Shown one piece after another: positions 56,251 to 64,000 of a stretch of 64,000 bases of DNA. The position numbers and the translations under genes are program-made. The stretch covers positions 496,001 to 560,000 of the forward strand of contig CAVWLB010000001.1 in the NCBI GenBank assembly GCA_963755695.1. Direction: 5' to 3'. Within the stretch, counting starts at the first letter, position 1, and every line of letters starts with the position of its first letter. Origin of the DNA: QHWT01 sp963755695. Lineage in GTDB: Bacteria > Acidobacteriota > Vicinamibacteria > Vicinamibacterales > 2-12-FULL-66-21. A model generated the notes under the pieces. It was not told where the DNA came from. It saw only the letters and a list, made by a program, of their open reading frames with translations, and did no database searches.

Positions 56251-58341
56251 TCATTGTAGTGCTCGACGCGGAGCGGCGAGCCACGCGCGCGCCTGTGCGA
56301 CCTGCGCCCCGTAGCGATCCGCAGGCGCCGACTCGGCGAAGAACTGCATATACGGCCGAGCCTGTTGAACGCGTCCCGCGCGGGCGAGCGATGCGCCGAG
56401 AGTGAAGAGCCGCCCGTACTCGGACGAGTCGATCGAACACGCAGTCTTCCATTCGGCAATCGCGGCGTCGGTTTGCCCCTGGTCCGCGTGAATCGTCCCC
56501 AACGAGGTGTGGGCACGGGCGAGCGAAGGGTTCTCGGCGATTGCCGACTCGAACGTTCGACGCGCCTCGTCCCGGCGATTTCCCATCAGCTGCACGGTTC
56601 CGATGTCGACGAGGAGCATGGAATTGTGCGGCGCCTGCCCGCGCGCGCGCTGGAGCGTGGCAAGCGCCTGGTCGAACTGCTGAAGCCGAGCTTGAGCCAG
56701 CCCGAGCGAGACCAGCACGCCGACGTCGGCGTCCGTTGCATCTCCTGGCGCAAAAGGCGTGAGCTCGCGAACCGCTTCCGCCGGCTGCCCGGCATCGGTG
56801 AGGTACGCACCGAGGAGCGCAGCAATCTGCATGTTATGTGGTGCAAGCACGAGGGCGTGACGGATCGACGTGACTGCGGCCGCCATATTGCCGGTCTCCC
56901 GTTCGAGATGAGCCAGTTGCGCCTCGGCGAGAGCCATCTCGGGGTGCCGGCGCGTAAAGTCGCGCGCCCTTTCGAGTGCGCCCTTGAGATCACCACCGAG
57001 ATACTGACCAAGGATTGCCTGGAGATCAGCGTCGAGCGCAATCAACCGCTTCGGGTCATCTGCGGTGGTGTAGGTCGGACGCGAGCGCGTTTCGCCTGCG
57101 CTGGCGTAGCCAAGGCTGCGCAGACGCTCGCGGGTCTCGGCGTTTTCGCGCGCGGCAGTCACCGGCTGAGCGTTGGCGTAAGGGCGCAGCGCGGCCCGCA
57201 TGTCGTCGAGCCGGCGGAGATCCCGCTCGGCCAGGTTGTGCTGCTCTTTCGGATCTGCCTCGAGATCGTACAGCTCGGGGATCGGGAGATCGATGTACTT
57301 GGTTCCGCCGCGCAGGACACCGGTGATTGGCGCCCATCCGCGATTCAGCGCACCGGAGAATGCTTCGAAGTAGGTCACCAGATTCTCCGACTCAGTTCCA
57401 CCACGCGCGGCCGGCAGCAGGCTGCGTCCGCGCAAGCCGCTCGGTGAGGGGACGTTGAGGGCGTCGAGGATCGTCGGCAGCAGGTCGATATGCCGTGCCG
57501 GCGTCGAAACGACGCGGGGCGCGAGCATCGACGGTGCGTAAAGGATGAGCGGGACACGCAGTGTCGATTCGTAGGCAAAGATGCCGTGGGTCGCTTCACC
57601 GTGTTCGCCGAGCGATTCGCCGTGGTCGCTGGTGAAGACCACGAGCGTGTTCCCTTGTCGGCCGCGCGACAGGATCGGCTCGAGCAGGGGCCCCAACGCG
57701 GCGTCCGCAGCGGCGACGTCACCGTCGTACGGCGCGCTCCGAAAGCGTGACGCGAGCGGTTCAGGCGGGGCGTAGGGGTAATGCGGCTCGTAGATGTGGA
57801 CCCAGCAGAACGTCGGCTGACCTTGCGCCGCGGCAAGCCAGCGCTCGGCACGAACTACGGTCTCGGAACCGCGCCGCTCCTGCTCGAGGAATGCCGGACG
57901 AGGTGTCGCATCTACGAACCGGTCGTCGTATTCGTCGAATCCACGCTCCAGGCCGAACCGGCCGTCCAGCGGAAAGGCGCTGACAAACGCGCCGGTGCGA
58001 TAGCCGCGGCGTTTCAGGATTGTGGCGATCGTGTCGATCGGCTGGGGGAAGCGGAATCCGGCGTTGTCGCGCACGCCGTGGTCGTTGGGCAACAACCCCG
58101 ACATGATGTTGGCGTGCGAGGGGAGCGTCACGACGTTGTGCGCGTGCGCCCGATCGAAGCGCACGCCGTCGCGCGCCAGCCGATCGATCCACGGCGTCAC
58201 GGCGCTTGCATGGCCGTAGGCGCCCAGCGCATCGGCTCGCAGCGTGTCGATGGTGATGAGCAGCACGTTCGGCGGTTGCGCAGGCAGAGGTCGTTCGGTG
58301 GATCCGGAACACCGGATTACCAGCACGGCGGCTAGGATCAC
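56251..58341 (-). CDS. Sulfatase-like membrane/exported enzyme fused to a TPR domain
   Basis: About 696 residues from the GTG at 58341 (start inferred from the hydrophobic VILAAVLVI stretch and an AGGTGG upstream). The alkaline-phosphatase/sulfatase fold is clear: NVLLITIDTLRADALG, VFTSDHGESLGEHG and THGIFAYESTLRVPLIL. The site that in true sulfatases is C/S-x-P-x-R reads TLPSH here, so there is no formylglycine precursor; the Thr (about residue 72) could be the nucleophile, as in LtaS-type phosphotransferases. A C-terminal TPR region (about 430-690) follows. First gene of a four-gene operon; divergent from the Oar-like receptor. Confidence 0.85.
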   Translation of the reverse strand: MILAAVLVIRCSGSTERPLPAQPPNVLLITIDTLRADALGAYGHASAVTPWIDRLARDGVRFDRAHAHNVVTLPSHANIMSGLLPNDHGVRDNAGFRFPQPIDTIATILKRRGYRTGAFVSAFPLDGRFGLERGFDEYDDRFVDATPRPAFLEQERRGSETVVRAERWLAAAQGQPTFCWVHIYEPHYPYAPPEPLASRFRSAPYDGDVAAADAALGPLLEPILSRGRQGNTLVVFTSDHGESLGEHGEATHGIFAYESTLRVPLILYAPSMLAPRVVSTPARHIDLLPTILDALNVPSPSGLRGRSLLPAARGGTESENLVTYFEAFSGALNRGWAPITGVLRGGTKYIDLPIPELYDLEADPKEQHNLAERDLRRLDDMRAALRPYANAQPVTAARENAETRERLRSLGYASAGETRSRPTYTTADDPKRLIALDADLQAILGQYLGGDLKGALERARDFTRRHPEMALAEAQLAHLERETGNMAAAVTSIRHALVLAPHNMQIAALLGAYLTDAGQPAEAVRELTPFAPGDATDADVGVLVSLGLAQARLQQFDQALATLQRARGQAPHNSMLLVDIGTVQLMGNRRDEARRTFESAIAENPSLARAHTSLGTIHADQGQTDAAIAEWKTACSIDSSEYGRLFTLGASLARAGRVQQARPYMQFFAESAPADRYGAQVAQARAWLAAPRRALQ

Positions 58342-58380
58342 GAGCCGGCCGCCACCTGCGAGAGGACTTCTTAAAGGATC

Positions 58381-58409
58381 TTGACAAAGCCACGCGTCTA
58401 CCGTTAATA
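58381..58409 (+). promoter_or_regulatory. Strong promoter TTGACA-17-TTAATA for the second Oar-like receptor
   Basis: TTGACA (58381-58386) is separated by 17 bases from TTAATA (58404-58409). The ribosome site GGAGGA (58439-58444) and ATG (58456) follow. It is the best sigma-70-type promoter I see in the window, placed in the divergent intergenic space. Confidence 0.7.
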
Positions 58410-58455
58410 GGATTGGTTGGCGTTCATCTGCAGCCCCCGGAGGAGACCAAGTCCG

Positions 58456-61400
58456 ATGCGGAAGCATGTCACCCTGCTCTTCGTTACCATGGGTCTTCTC
58501 GTTGCGAGTGTCGTTCCGGCGATTGCGCAACGCACCACCGCGAGTCTTCGCGGCACTGTCACCGACTCGACCCACGCCATCATTCCTGGCGCCACGGTCA
58601 CGGTCACGAACCAGGCTACCGGCCTGAGCCGCACGGTGACCACGAATACTGAGGGGCGTGTACTCCGCTACGGAGCTACCGGTCGGACAGTATTCCATCA
58701 CTGTCGAACTCCAGGGCTTCAAGACTGCCAAGCGTACCGACATCGCCCTGAACGTCGCCGACGACCGCAAGGTCGACTTCGAGCTGGCGACCGGGGCGTT
58801 GTCGGAGAGCGTCAGCGTAAAAGCGGAGTCGACGCCGGTCAAGACCGTCGGCGGCGACGTGTCCGGCGTCATCAACGGCGAGCAGGTTCGCGAGCTGCCG
58901 CTCAACGGCCGCAACTTCCTTCAGCTCGCGACGCTGATGCCGGGCGTCAGCGCCCCCGACTTCCTCAACGTCAAGGACAAGGGGCTGCTCGGCGGATCCG
59001 ACCTGTCGGTCAGCGGCGGCGGCGTCACCGCCAACATGTGGACCGTCGACGGCGCGAACAACAACGACGTCGGGTCGAACCGCACGATCCTGGTCTATCC
59101 GTCGGTCGACGCGATCGAGGAATTCAAGATCCTGCGCAACAGCTACGGCGCCGAGTTCGGCCAGGCCGGCGGCGCGCAGATCAACATCGTCACCCGCGCG
59201 GCACCAACAAGTTCACCGGCAGCGGCTTCTATTTCGGCCGCAACGACGCGCTCGAACGCCAAGAACTACTTCCTCGAGAAGGCGGATCAGCCGAAGGACA
59301 AGCTCAAGCGCAACGACTACGGCTGGACGCTCGGCGGACCGATCGTCAAGAACCGGCTGCAGTTCTTCGCCTCGCAGGAGTGGAACAAGGAAACGCGCGG
59401 CATCGGTGCGCGCGGCCTTCGTGCCGACCGCGGCCGAGCGCGCCGGCGATTTCAGCGGCCGCGCCGATTCCGGGCTGCACGCCTGCCGACGCCCGATCGA
59501 TCCGCTGACCGGCGCAGGCGTTTCCCGGCAACCGGATTCCCGCGGATCGGCTGAGCCCGGCCGGCGCAGGCGTTCCTGAGTCTCTACGCGCTGCCGAACA
59601 CCACGCCACCCGCCGGCAGCTGCAACAACTGGGTCACGTCGCTGAACACGCCGATCGACTGGCGGCAGGAAAACGTGCGCGTCGACTACTCGCTGTCCAA
59701 CGCCTCGCGCATCATGGTGCGCTACACGCAGGACAGCTGGACCAACAACGCGCCGAACCTGCAGAGCAACCTCTGGGGCGACGATCCGTTCCCGGCAGTG
59801 GATTCGAACTGGGATCAGCCGGGCAAATCGTTCGTCGCGTCGCTGAACCAGACGCTGGGTTCGAAGGCGGTCAACACGCTGCAGTTCTCCTACTCGGCGA
59901 ACAAGATCACCGTCACCCGCGGCGGCACGCAGCCGGAATTGAACTCGGACAATCAACTCGCTTGATTCCCATCATCTTCCCGAGCAGCGGTCACGAGTAC
60001 CCCGGTCGAGGAAGGGCACCCGGTGTTCTGGGGCGGCGGCGGATACGATGCGCTCTGGAACGAGGCGCCCGTTCCACAACAACCAGGATCTGTACGTCTT
60101 CAAGGACGACTACTCGCTCGTGTTCGGCAAGCACCTGCTGAAGGCCGGCGGCCTGTTCAGCACCAACAAGAAGAACGAGGACGTCGGCGGATTCGGCTCG
60201 TTCGAGCAACTCGGCGTTCTGGGGTGGTGCCGGCCTGCTGGGAACCGACGGCGTGACCACCGGCAACATCCTCGCCGACTTCCTGCTGAAGGACATGACC
60301 CTCGGGTTCTCCGAGAACTCCGGCCAGCGCCAGGTGCCGCAGCGGTGGCGCGACCTCGAGGCATACGTGTCCGATTCATGGAAGCCGACGTCCCGGCTGA
60401 CCGTCGACTACGGTCTGCGGTATTCGGCTGTTCTACAACCCGTACGCCGCCGACAACAAGATCATGAGCTTCGACCCGGCGACGTTCAACCCGGCGCTGG
60501 GCGGCGATCCTTGCAACGGCCTGCTGCAGCCGCCGGGCGACGACGTTCTGTCAGGACGCGGGACTGCAGGGAGGAACCACCGGTCCGAACCGGTCGCTGT
60601 TCCCGCAGGACTACAACAACTTCGCGCCGCGGCTGGGTGTCGCCTGGGACATCAACGGCGACGGCAAGTCGGCGCTGCGCGCCGGTCTCGGCCAGTTCTT
60701 CCTGCGCGAACGTCTGAGTCCGGGTCTCAACATCGGCAACAACCCGCCGTTCGTCACCGACGGTGACGGGCAGCCGTCTGCTCGACACCAACGCCGAACC
60801 GTGCGACGGATGTTTCGGCAGCTCGCTCGGCTCGCCGAAGTCGGGGCGCGAGCAGACGTCGAAGACGCCGAACAACTGGCAGTGGAACCTCTCGTACCAG
60901 CGCGAGATCCTTCCGCACACGACCTGGGACATCGGTTACGTCGGCAACAAGGGTGTGGACCTGCTGCGAACGGCCGACATCAACCAGGTCGCGCCGGGCG
61001 ATCTCAACGGCAACGGCGTCGACGATCGGCTCGCAGTTCGTGATCACGCCTGGCGGCACTGGGGTCGACGTGCTCAGGCCGTATCGGCGCGCGTTCGGCG
61101 ACCAGACGCATCGCGTTCTGGGAGCACTCCGGCCACTCGATGTACCACTCGATGCAGACGCAGGTGATCAGCCGCTGGGGCGCGTCGCAATTCCAGGCGT
61201 CGTACACGTTGTCGCGCAACCGCTGCGAACGTTGGCCTCGACGACAGCTCGGGCGGCCTGTCGGCAAGCGAAACCAGCCTGGATCTGACCAATCCCGCGG
61301 CTGACGAGGGCTACGCCAACACCGATCGGCGCCACGTCTTCAATGCCGCGCTGGTTCTGGCGTTTCCGACGTTCGAAGGCGGATCACGGCCCGAAGCGAT

Positions 61401-61940
61401 GGCTGCTTGGCGGATGGGAACTGGGACGAATCGTCCAGGCCGCGTCCGGCCAGGCAGTGACCGTCACGACCGGTTCGTTGCCGGACCTGAACGGCGGACC
61501 ATCAGGCACCGGATATACGGATAACCAGCGGCCGAACATGGTCATCGGGCGTGTCGATGCCGCGCGAACGACAGCTCCACGCCGGAGCAGATCATCAATC
61601 CTGCGGCGTTGACGCTCGTCGGCATCCAGCTCGGCACGATCGGCAACGAGGGGCGCGGCGCCTGCCGCGGTCCGGGCATGTTCCAGACCGATCTGGCCTT
61701 CTACAAGACGATGCGCGCCACCGGGAGGGCGCAGATACAGTTGCGATTCGAGATCTTCAACGTGTTCAACAACACCAACTTCCTGAGTCAGGACCTGAAC
61801 CTGTCGCTGAGCCCTGCGTCGGTGACGCTCGATCCGACCGGACGCAGATCGTGGCGTTCACGCCGGGCGCGAACTTCGGTCAGGCCACGCGCACGCGCGA
61901 TGCTCGTCAGGCGCAGTTCGGGTTGAAGGTGACGTTCTGA
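58456..61940 (+). CDS. Oar-like TonB-dependent receptor, consensus broken by some 25 frameshifts
   Basis: About 1150 residues after joining frames. Signal peptide (KHVTLLFVTMGLLVASVVPAIAQ), carboxypeptidase-regulatory domain (TDSTHAIIPGATVTVTN), plug (VRELPLNGRNFLQLATL, TANMWTVDGANNNDVGSN), then a barrel ending QAQFGLKVTF. Breaks recur about every 50-250 bp from 58653 to 61845. Reading them as doubled third bases restores runs conserved in this family, for example RGSVRAAFVPTAAERAGDF near 59405, CTPATPIDPLTGQAFPGN near 59480-59520, and ANVGLDDSSGG near 61225. One break (59205) needs a lost G instead. I read the gene as functional but mis-assembled. Confidence 0.82.
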
Positions 61941-61944
61941 ACAG

Positions 61945-62055
61945 GAGGGTTCGCGGGGTCTCGGGGTGAACCTGAGAACCCGCGAACCCGTGAACCTGAG
62001 AACCCGTGAACCTGAACCTGAGAACCCGTGAACCTGAGAACCCGCGAACCCGAGT
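61945..62055 (-). repeat. GGTTCTCGGG word repeat, reverse orientation
   Basis: About nine copies of CCTGAGAACCCG / GTGAACCTGAG. This is the reverse complement of the word at 46722-46815, 15 kb away. It lies between the receptor stop and the next promoter. Confidence 0.85.
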
Positions 62056-62084
62056 TGTTCGCCCGCAAAGTTTTCCGGTATTCT
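62055..62084 (+). promoter_or_regulatory. Possible promoter TTGTTC-18-TATTCT upstream of the second CRTAC1 gene
   Basis: TTGTTC (62055-62060) and TATTCT (62079-62084) are 18 bases apart, placing a start near 62091, 77 bp before the ATG. Confidence 0.4.
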
Positions 62085-62114
62085 CCCCAGACGCTCGAGC
62101 GGGAATTCTTCGAG

Positions 62115-62130
62115 TAATGCATTTGCATTA
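62115..62130. promoter_or_regulatory. Palindrome TAATGCA-TT-TGCATTA, operator-like
   Basis: A perfect 7-bp inverted repeat with a 2-base centre. It is AT-rich in a GC-rich context, lies just downstream of the likely transcription start, and ends 37 bp before the CRTAC1 ATG. The arrangement would suit a dimeric repressor. The regulator is not identifiable. Confidence 0.4.
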
Positions 62131-62167
62131 GCGGCAACCGCTCCGCGAGCATCGGCGGGCAGCCTTC

Positions 62168-63863
62168 ATGATCAGGGTTCGGCGGATTGCCGCCTTTCTT
62201 GCGTGCGCCGGCGCATCCGTCGCGTTACTGGTGGCTGCGCCAGCCATTCCGGTCACCTTCACTGATGTCACGGCCGCGGCAGGCATCAAGTTTCGTCACG
62301 TGAACGGCGCCTTCGGCAAGAAGTACCTGCCCGAGACGCTGGGCTCCGGTTGCGCGTTTCTCGACTACGACAACGACGGCTGGCAGGACGTGCTGTTCGT
62401 CAACTCGATGGCGTGGCCGTCGCGGAAGGGAACTCCATCGTATCCCGCGCTCTACCGGAACAACCACGACGGGACGTTTACCGACGTGACGCGCCAGGCC
62501 GGACTGGCCGTCCAGATGTACGGCTTGGGCGTCGCCGTCGCTGACTACGACAACGACGGCAACATCGACATCTACATCACCGCACTCGGGCCGAATCACC
62601 TGTTCCGGAACGTGGGCGGAGGCAAGTTCAAGGACGTTACCAGCACCGCGGGCGTGGGGGATCCGGGGTTCTCGACCAGCGCGATGTGGTTCGATTACGA
62701 CCGCGACGGCAAGTTGGATTTGTTCGTGGCCAACTACGTGCAGTGGACGGTGGAGACGGATCTCTATTGCACGCTCGACGGCAAGACGAAGTCGTACTGC
62801 ACACCGGAATCGTACAAAGGACAGAGCGCGACCCTCTACCACAATCGCGGCGGCGGCACCTTCGAAGACGTCACGCGCAAGGCCGGCCTGTACGATCCGT
62901 CGAGCAAGGCACTGGGCGTTGCGCTGATCGATGTCGACAACGACGGCTGGCCCGACCTGTTCGTCGCCAACGATACGCAGCCGAACAAGCTGTATCGAAA
63001 CCGCCGCGATGGTACCTTCGTTGACGCAGGGCATGACCGCGGGGGTTGCCTTCAACGAAGCCGGGGTCGCACGCGCCGGCATGGGTGTCGACGCGGCCGA
63101 CATCGATGGCTCGGGGCGTCAGGCGATCGTTATCGGCAACTTCTCGAACGAGATGATGGCGCTCTACACCAACGATGGAAACGGCCTGTTCATCGACGAA
63201 GCCCCCGCCTCCACGATTGGCCATGCGTCGCTGCTCACGCTGACGTTTTCCTGTTTCTTCTTCGACGCGGATCTCGACGGACTGCCCGACATCTTCGCCG
63301 CGAACGGCCACGTGTCCGACGACATCAATACCGTGCAGCCGAAGATCACCTACGCGCAACCGGCGCATCTGTTCAGGAATCTCGGCGGCAAGAAATTCGA
63401 GAACATCAGCGCGACGTCGGGCGCTGCGCTGCAACAGCGGGTGGTGGCGCGGGGCGCCGCCTACGGGGACATCGACAACGACGGCGATCTCGATCTGCTC
63501 GTCATCACGAACAACGGTCCCGCGCGACTGCTGCGCAACGACGGCGGCAACCGCAATCACATGTTGCGGGTGAAGACCATCGGCACCGAGTCGAATCGCG
63601 ACGGCATCGGCGCGAAGGTGCGGGTGGCCGTCGAGGGCGGACCCGCGCGGGTAGCGGTAGTAAAAACCGGATCCAGCTACTGTTCGCAGAGCGAGCTGCC
63701 GCTGACCTTCGGGCTGGGAAGCTCCACCAGCGTCAAATCGATCGAGATTACCTGGCCGAACGGGAAGGTGGAACGACTTCCAGGTACGGCCGCTGACCAG
63801 GTGGTGACCGTGCAGGAAGGCAAAGGCATCATTCGTACGGAACAGATCCGACACACATCATGA
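62168..63863 (+). CDS. CRTAC1 family protein (FG-GAP propeller plus ASPIC/UnbV), one frameshift
   Basis: About 565 residues. Signal peptide, then TDVTAAAGIKFRHVNGAFGK (family N-terminus) and FG-GAP calcium loops (LDYDNDGWQDVLFVN, VADYDNDGNIDIYITALG, FDYDRDGKLDLFVANY, IDVDNDGWPDLFVANDT, FDADLDGLPDIFAANGH, DIDNDGDLDLLVITN). The C-terminal ASPIC/UnbV domain shows GIGAKVRVAVEG and LGSSTSVKSIEITWPNG. One break near 63025 (gt-t-g before acgcag) fits a doubled Val third base. The stop overlaps the next start by four bases (ATGA). Confidence 0.88.
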
Positions 63864-64000
63864 CAGTCCGCGCCGCGCTCGCGTGTATCGGCGTGAGTAC
63901 TTTGACGCTCACGACGGCATTCCTCGGGCAGCCTTCCACTCATTCCTTTCGAGACGAGCGGTTCCCGTCCTCGCGCGATGCGCTTGGGTGGACCGCGACG
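63860..64000 (+). CDS. Exported protein, N-terminal fragment (runs off the window)
   Basis: 47 codons from the ATG at 63860, overlapping the CRTAC1 stop (ATGA). The N-terminus TVRAALACIGVSTLTLTTAF looks like a signal peptide. The rest of the gene is outside the window. A TPR protein would match the usual CRTAC1-TPR pairing, but nothing visible proves it. Confidence 0.65.
   Translation, partial: MTVRAALACIGVSTLTLTTAFLGQPSTHSFRDERFPSSRDALGWTAT

Noticed and set aside
58456..61940. Receptor gene called as a decayed pseudogene
   Set aside because: Codon use and family motifs stay intact on both sides of every break and there are no in-frame nonsense changes, so decay is less likely than consensus error.
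1..64000. tRNA, rRNA, riboswitch or integrase-linked attachment sites
   Set aside because: No cloverleaf-like or conserved RNA core, recombinase gene or direct-repeat att pair could be recognised by reading. A covariance-model search would be needed to exclude small RNAs.

Overview
The window looks like a contig from a GC-rich soil or sediment bacterium of the Acidobacteriota, most likely class Vicinamibacteria. The reasons are an acidobacterial-type VWFA protein, Oar-like TonB receptors with a carboxypeptidase-regulatory plug domain, CRTAC1/ASPIC-UnbV proteins next to TPR proteins, DUF1501/DUF1549-1553 pairs, a VPS10/BNR 'glycosyl hydrolase' and huge secreted Ig/cadherin/LamG proteins. No rRNA, tRNA, CRISPR, insertion sequence or prophage was recognised. 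The taxonomic call is inference.

Layout. 1-8.5 kb: the end of one giant secreted repeat protein, a decayed tail of a paralogue, and a 2062-residue secreted protein with a dimethylformamidase-like head. Both tails are followed by the same 33-bp hairpin. 8.7-16.8 kb: single genes (YdeI/OmdA, MBL hydrolase, VWFA protein, DUF2277, amidohydrolase, MetX-like hydrolase, GxxExxY nuclease, small barrel protein). 16.8-28.3 kb: lipoprotein, VPS10/BNR protein, small secreted proteins, glutamine cyclotransferase, ferric-reductase-like membrane protein, hydrolase, DUF547, SDR and AGCS symporter. 28.4-33 kb: Oar-like receptor plus TPR protein. 33.2-37.3 kb: MrfA-MrfB-type helicase and exonuclease, then bL31 and an aldo/keto reductase on the other strand. 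38.8-46.7 kb: a secreted four-gene DUF1501 / DUF1549-1553 / cytochrome-WD40 / PPC cluster. 47.3-51.4 kb: a two-component system and a ROK regulator. 51.4-64 kb: a minus-strand operon with overlapping genes (sulfatase-like-TPR, TPR, TPR, CRTAC1) divergent from a second Oar-like receptor, a second CRTAC1 protein and the start of another gene.

Two window-wide patterns matter for reading the annotation. First, about a dozen genes are broken by single-base frameshifts, dozens in total. Nearly all are net insertions, and almost all can be read as a codon carrying two alternative third bases in a row (for example gt-c-a for Val). Read that way, family-conserved protein is restored, so I annotate these genes as intact but corrupted in the consensus, probably by mixed strain alleles. 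Second, the intergenic spaces hold a class of short-word repeats: an 8-12-bp word repeated several times, with its reverse complement repeated nearby, and the word differing from locus to locus. One lies in frame inside the mrfA helicase gene, and another brackets a GxxExxY (PD-(D/E)XK) nuclease gene.

Functionally the window is dominated by export and surface biology: receptors, periplasmic TPR and beta-propeller proteins, giant adhesin-like proteins and secreted hydrolases. DNA repair (MrfAB), one ribosomal protein and one signalling system are embedded in it.
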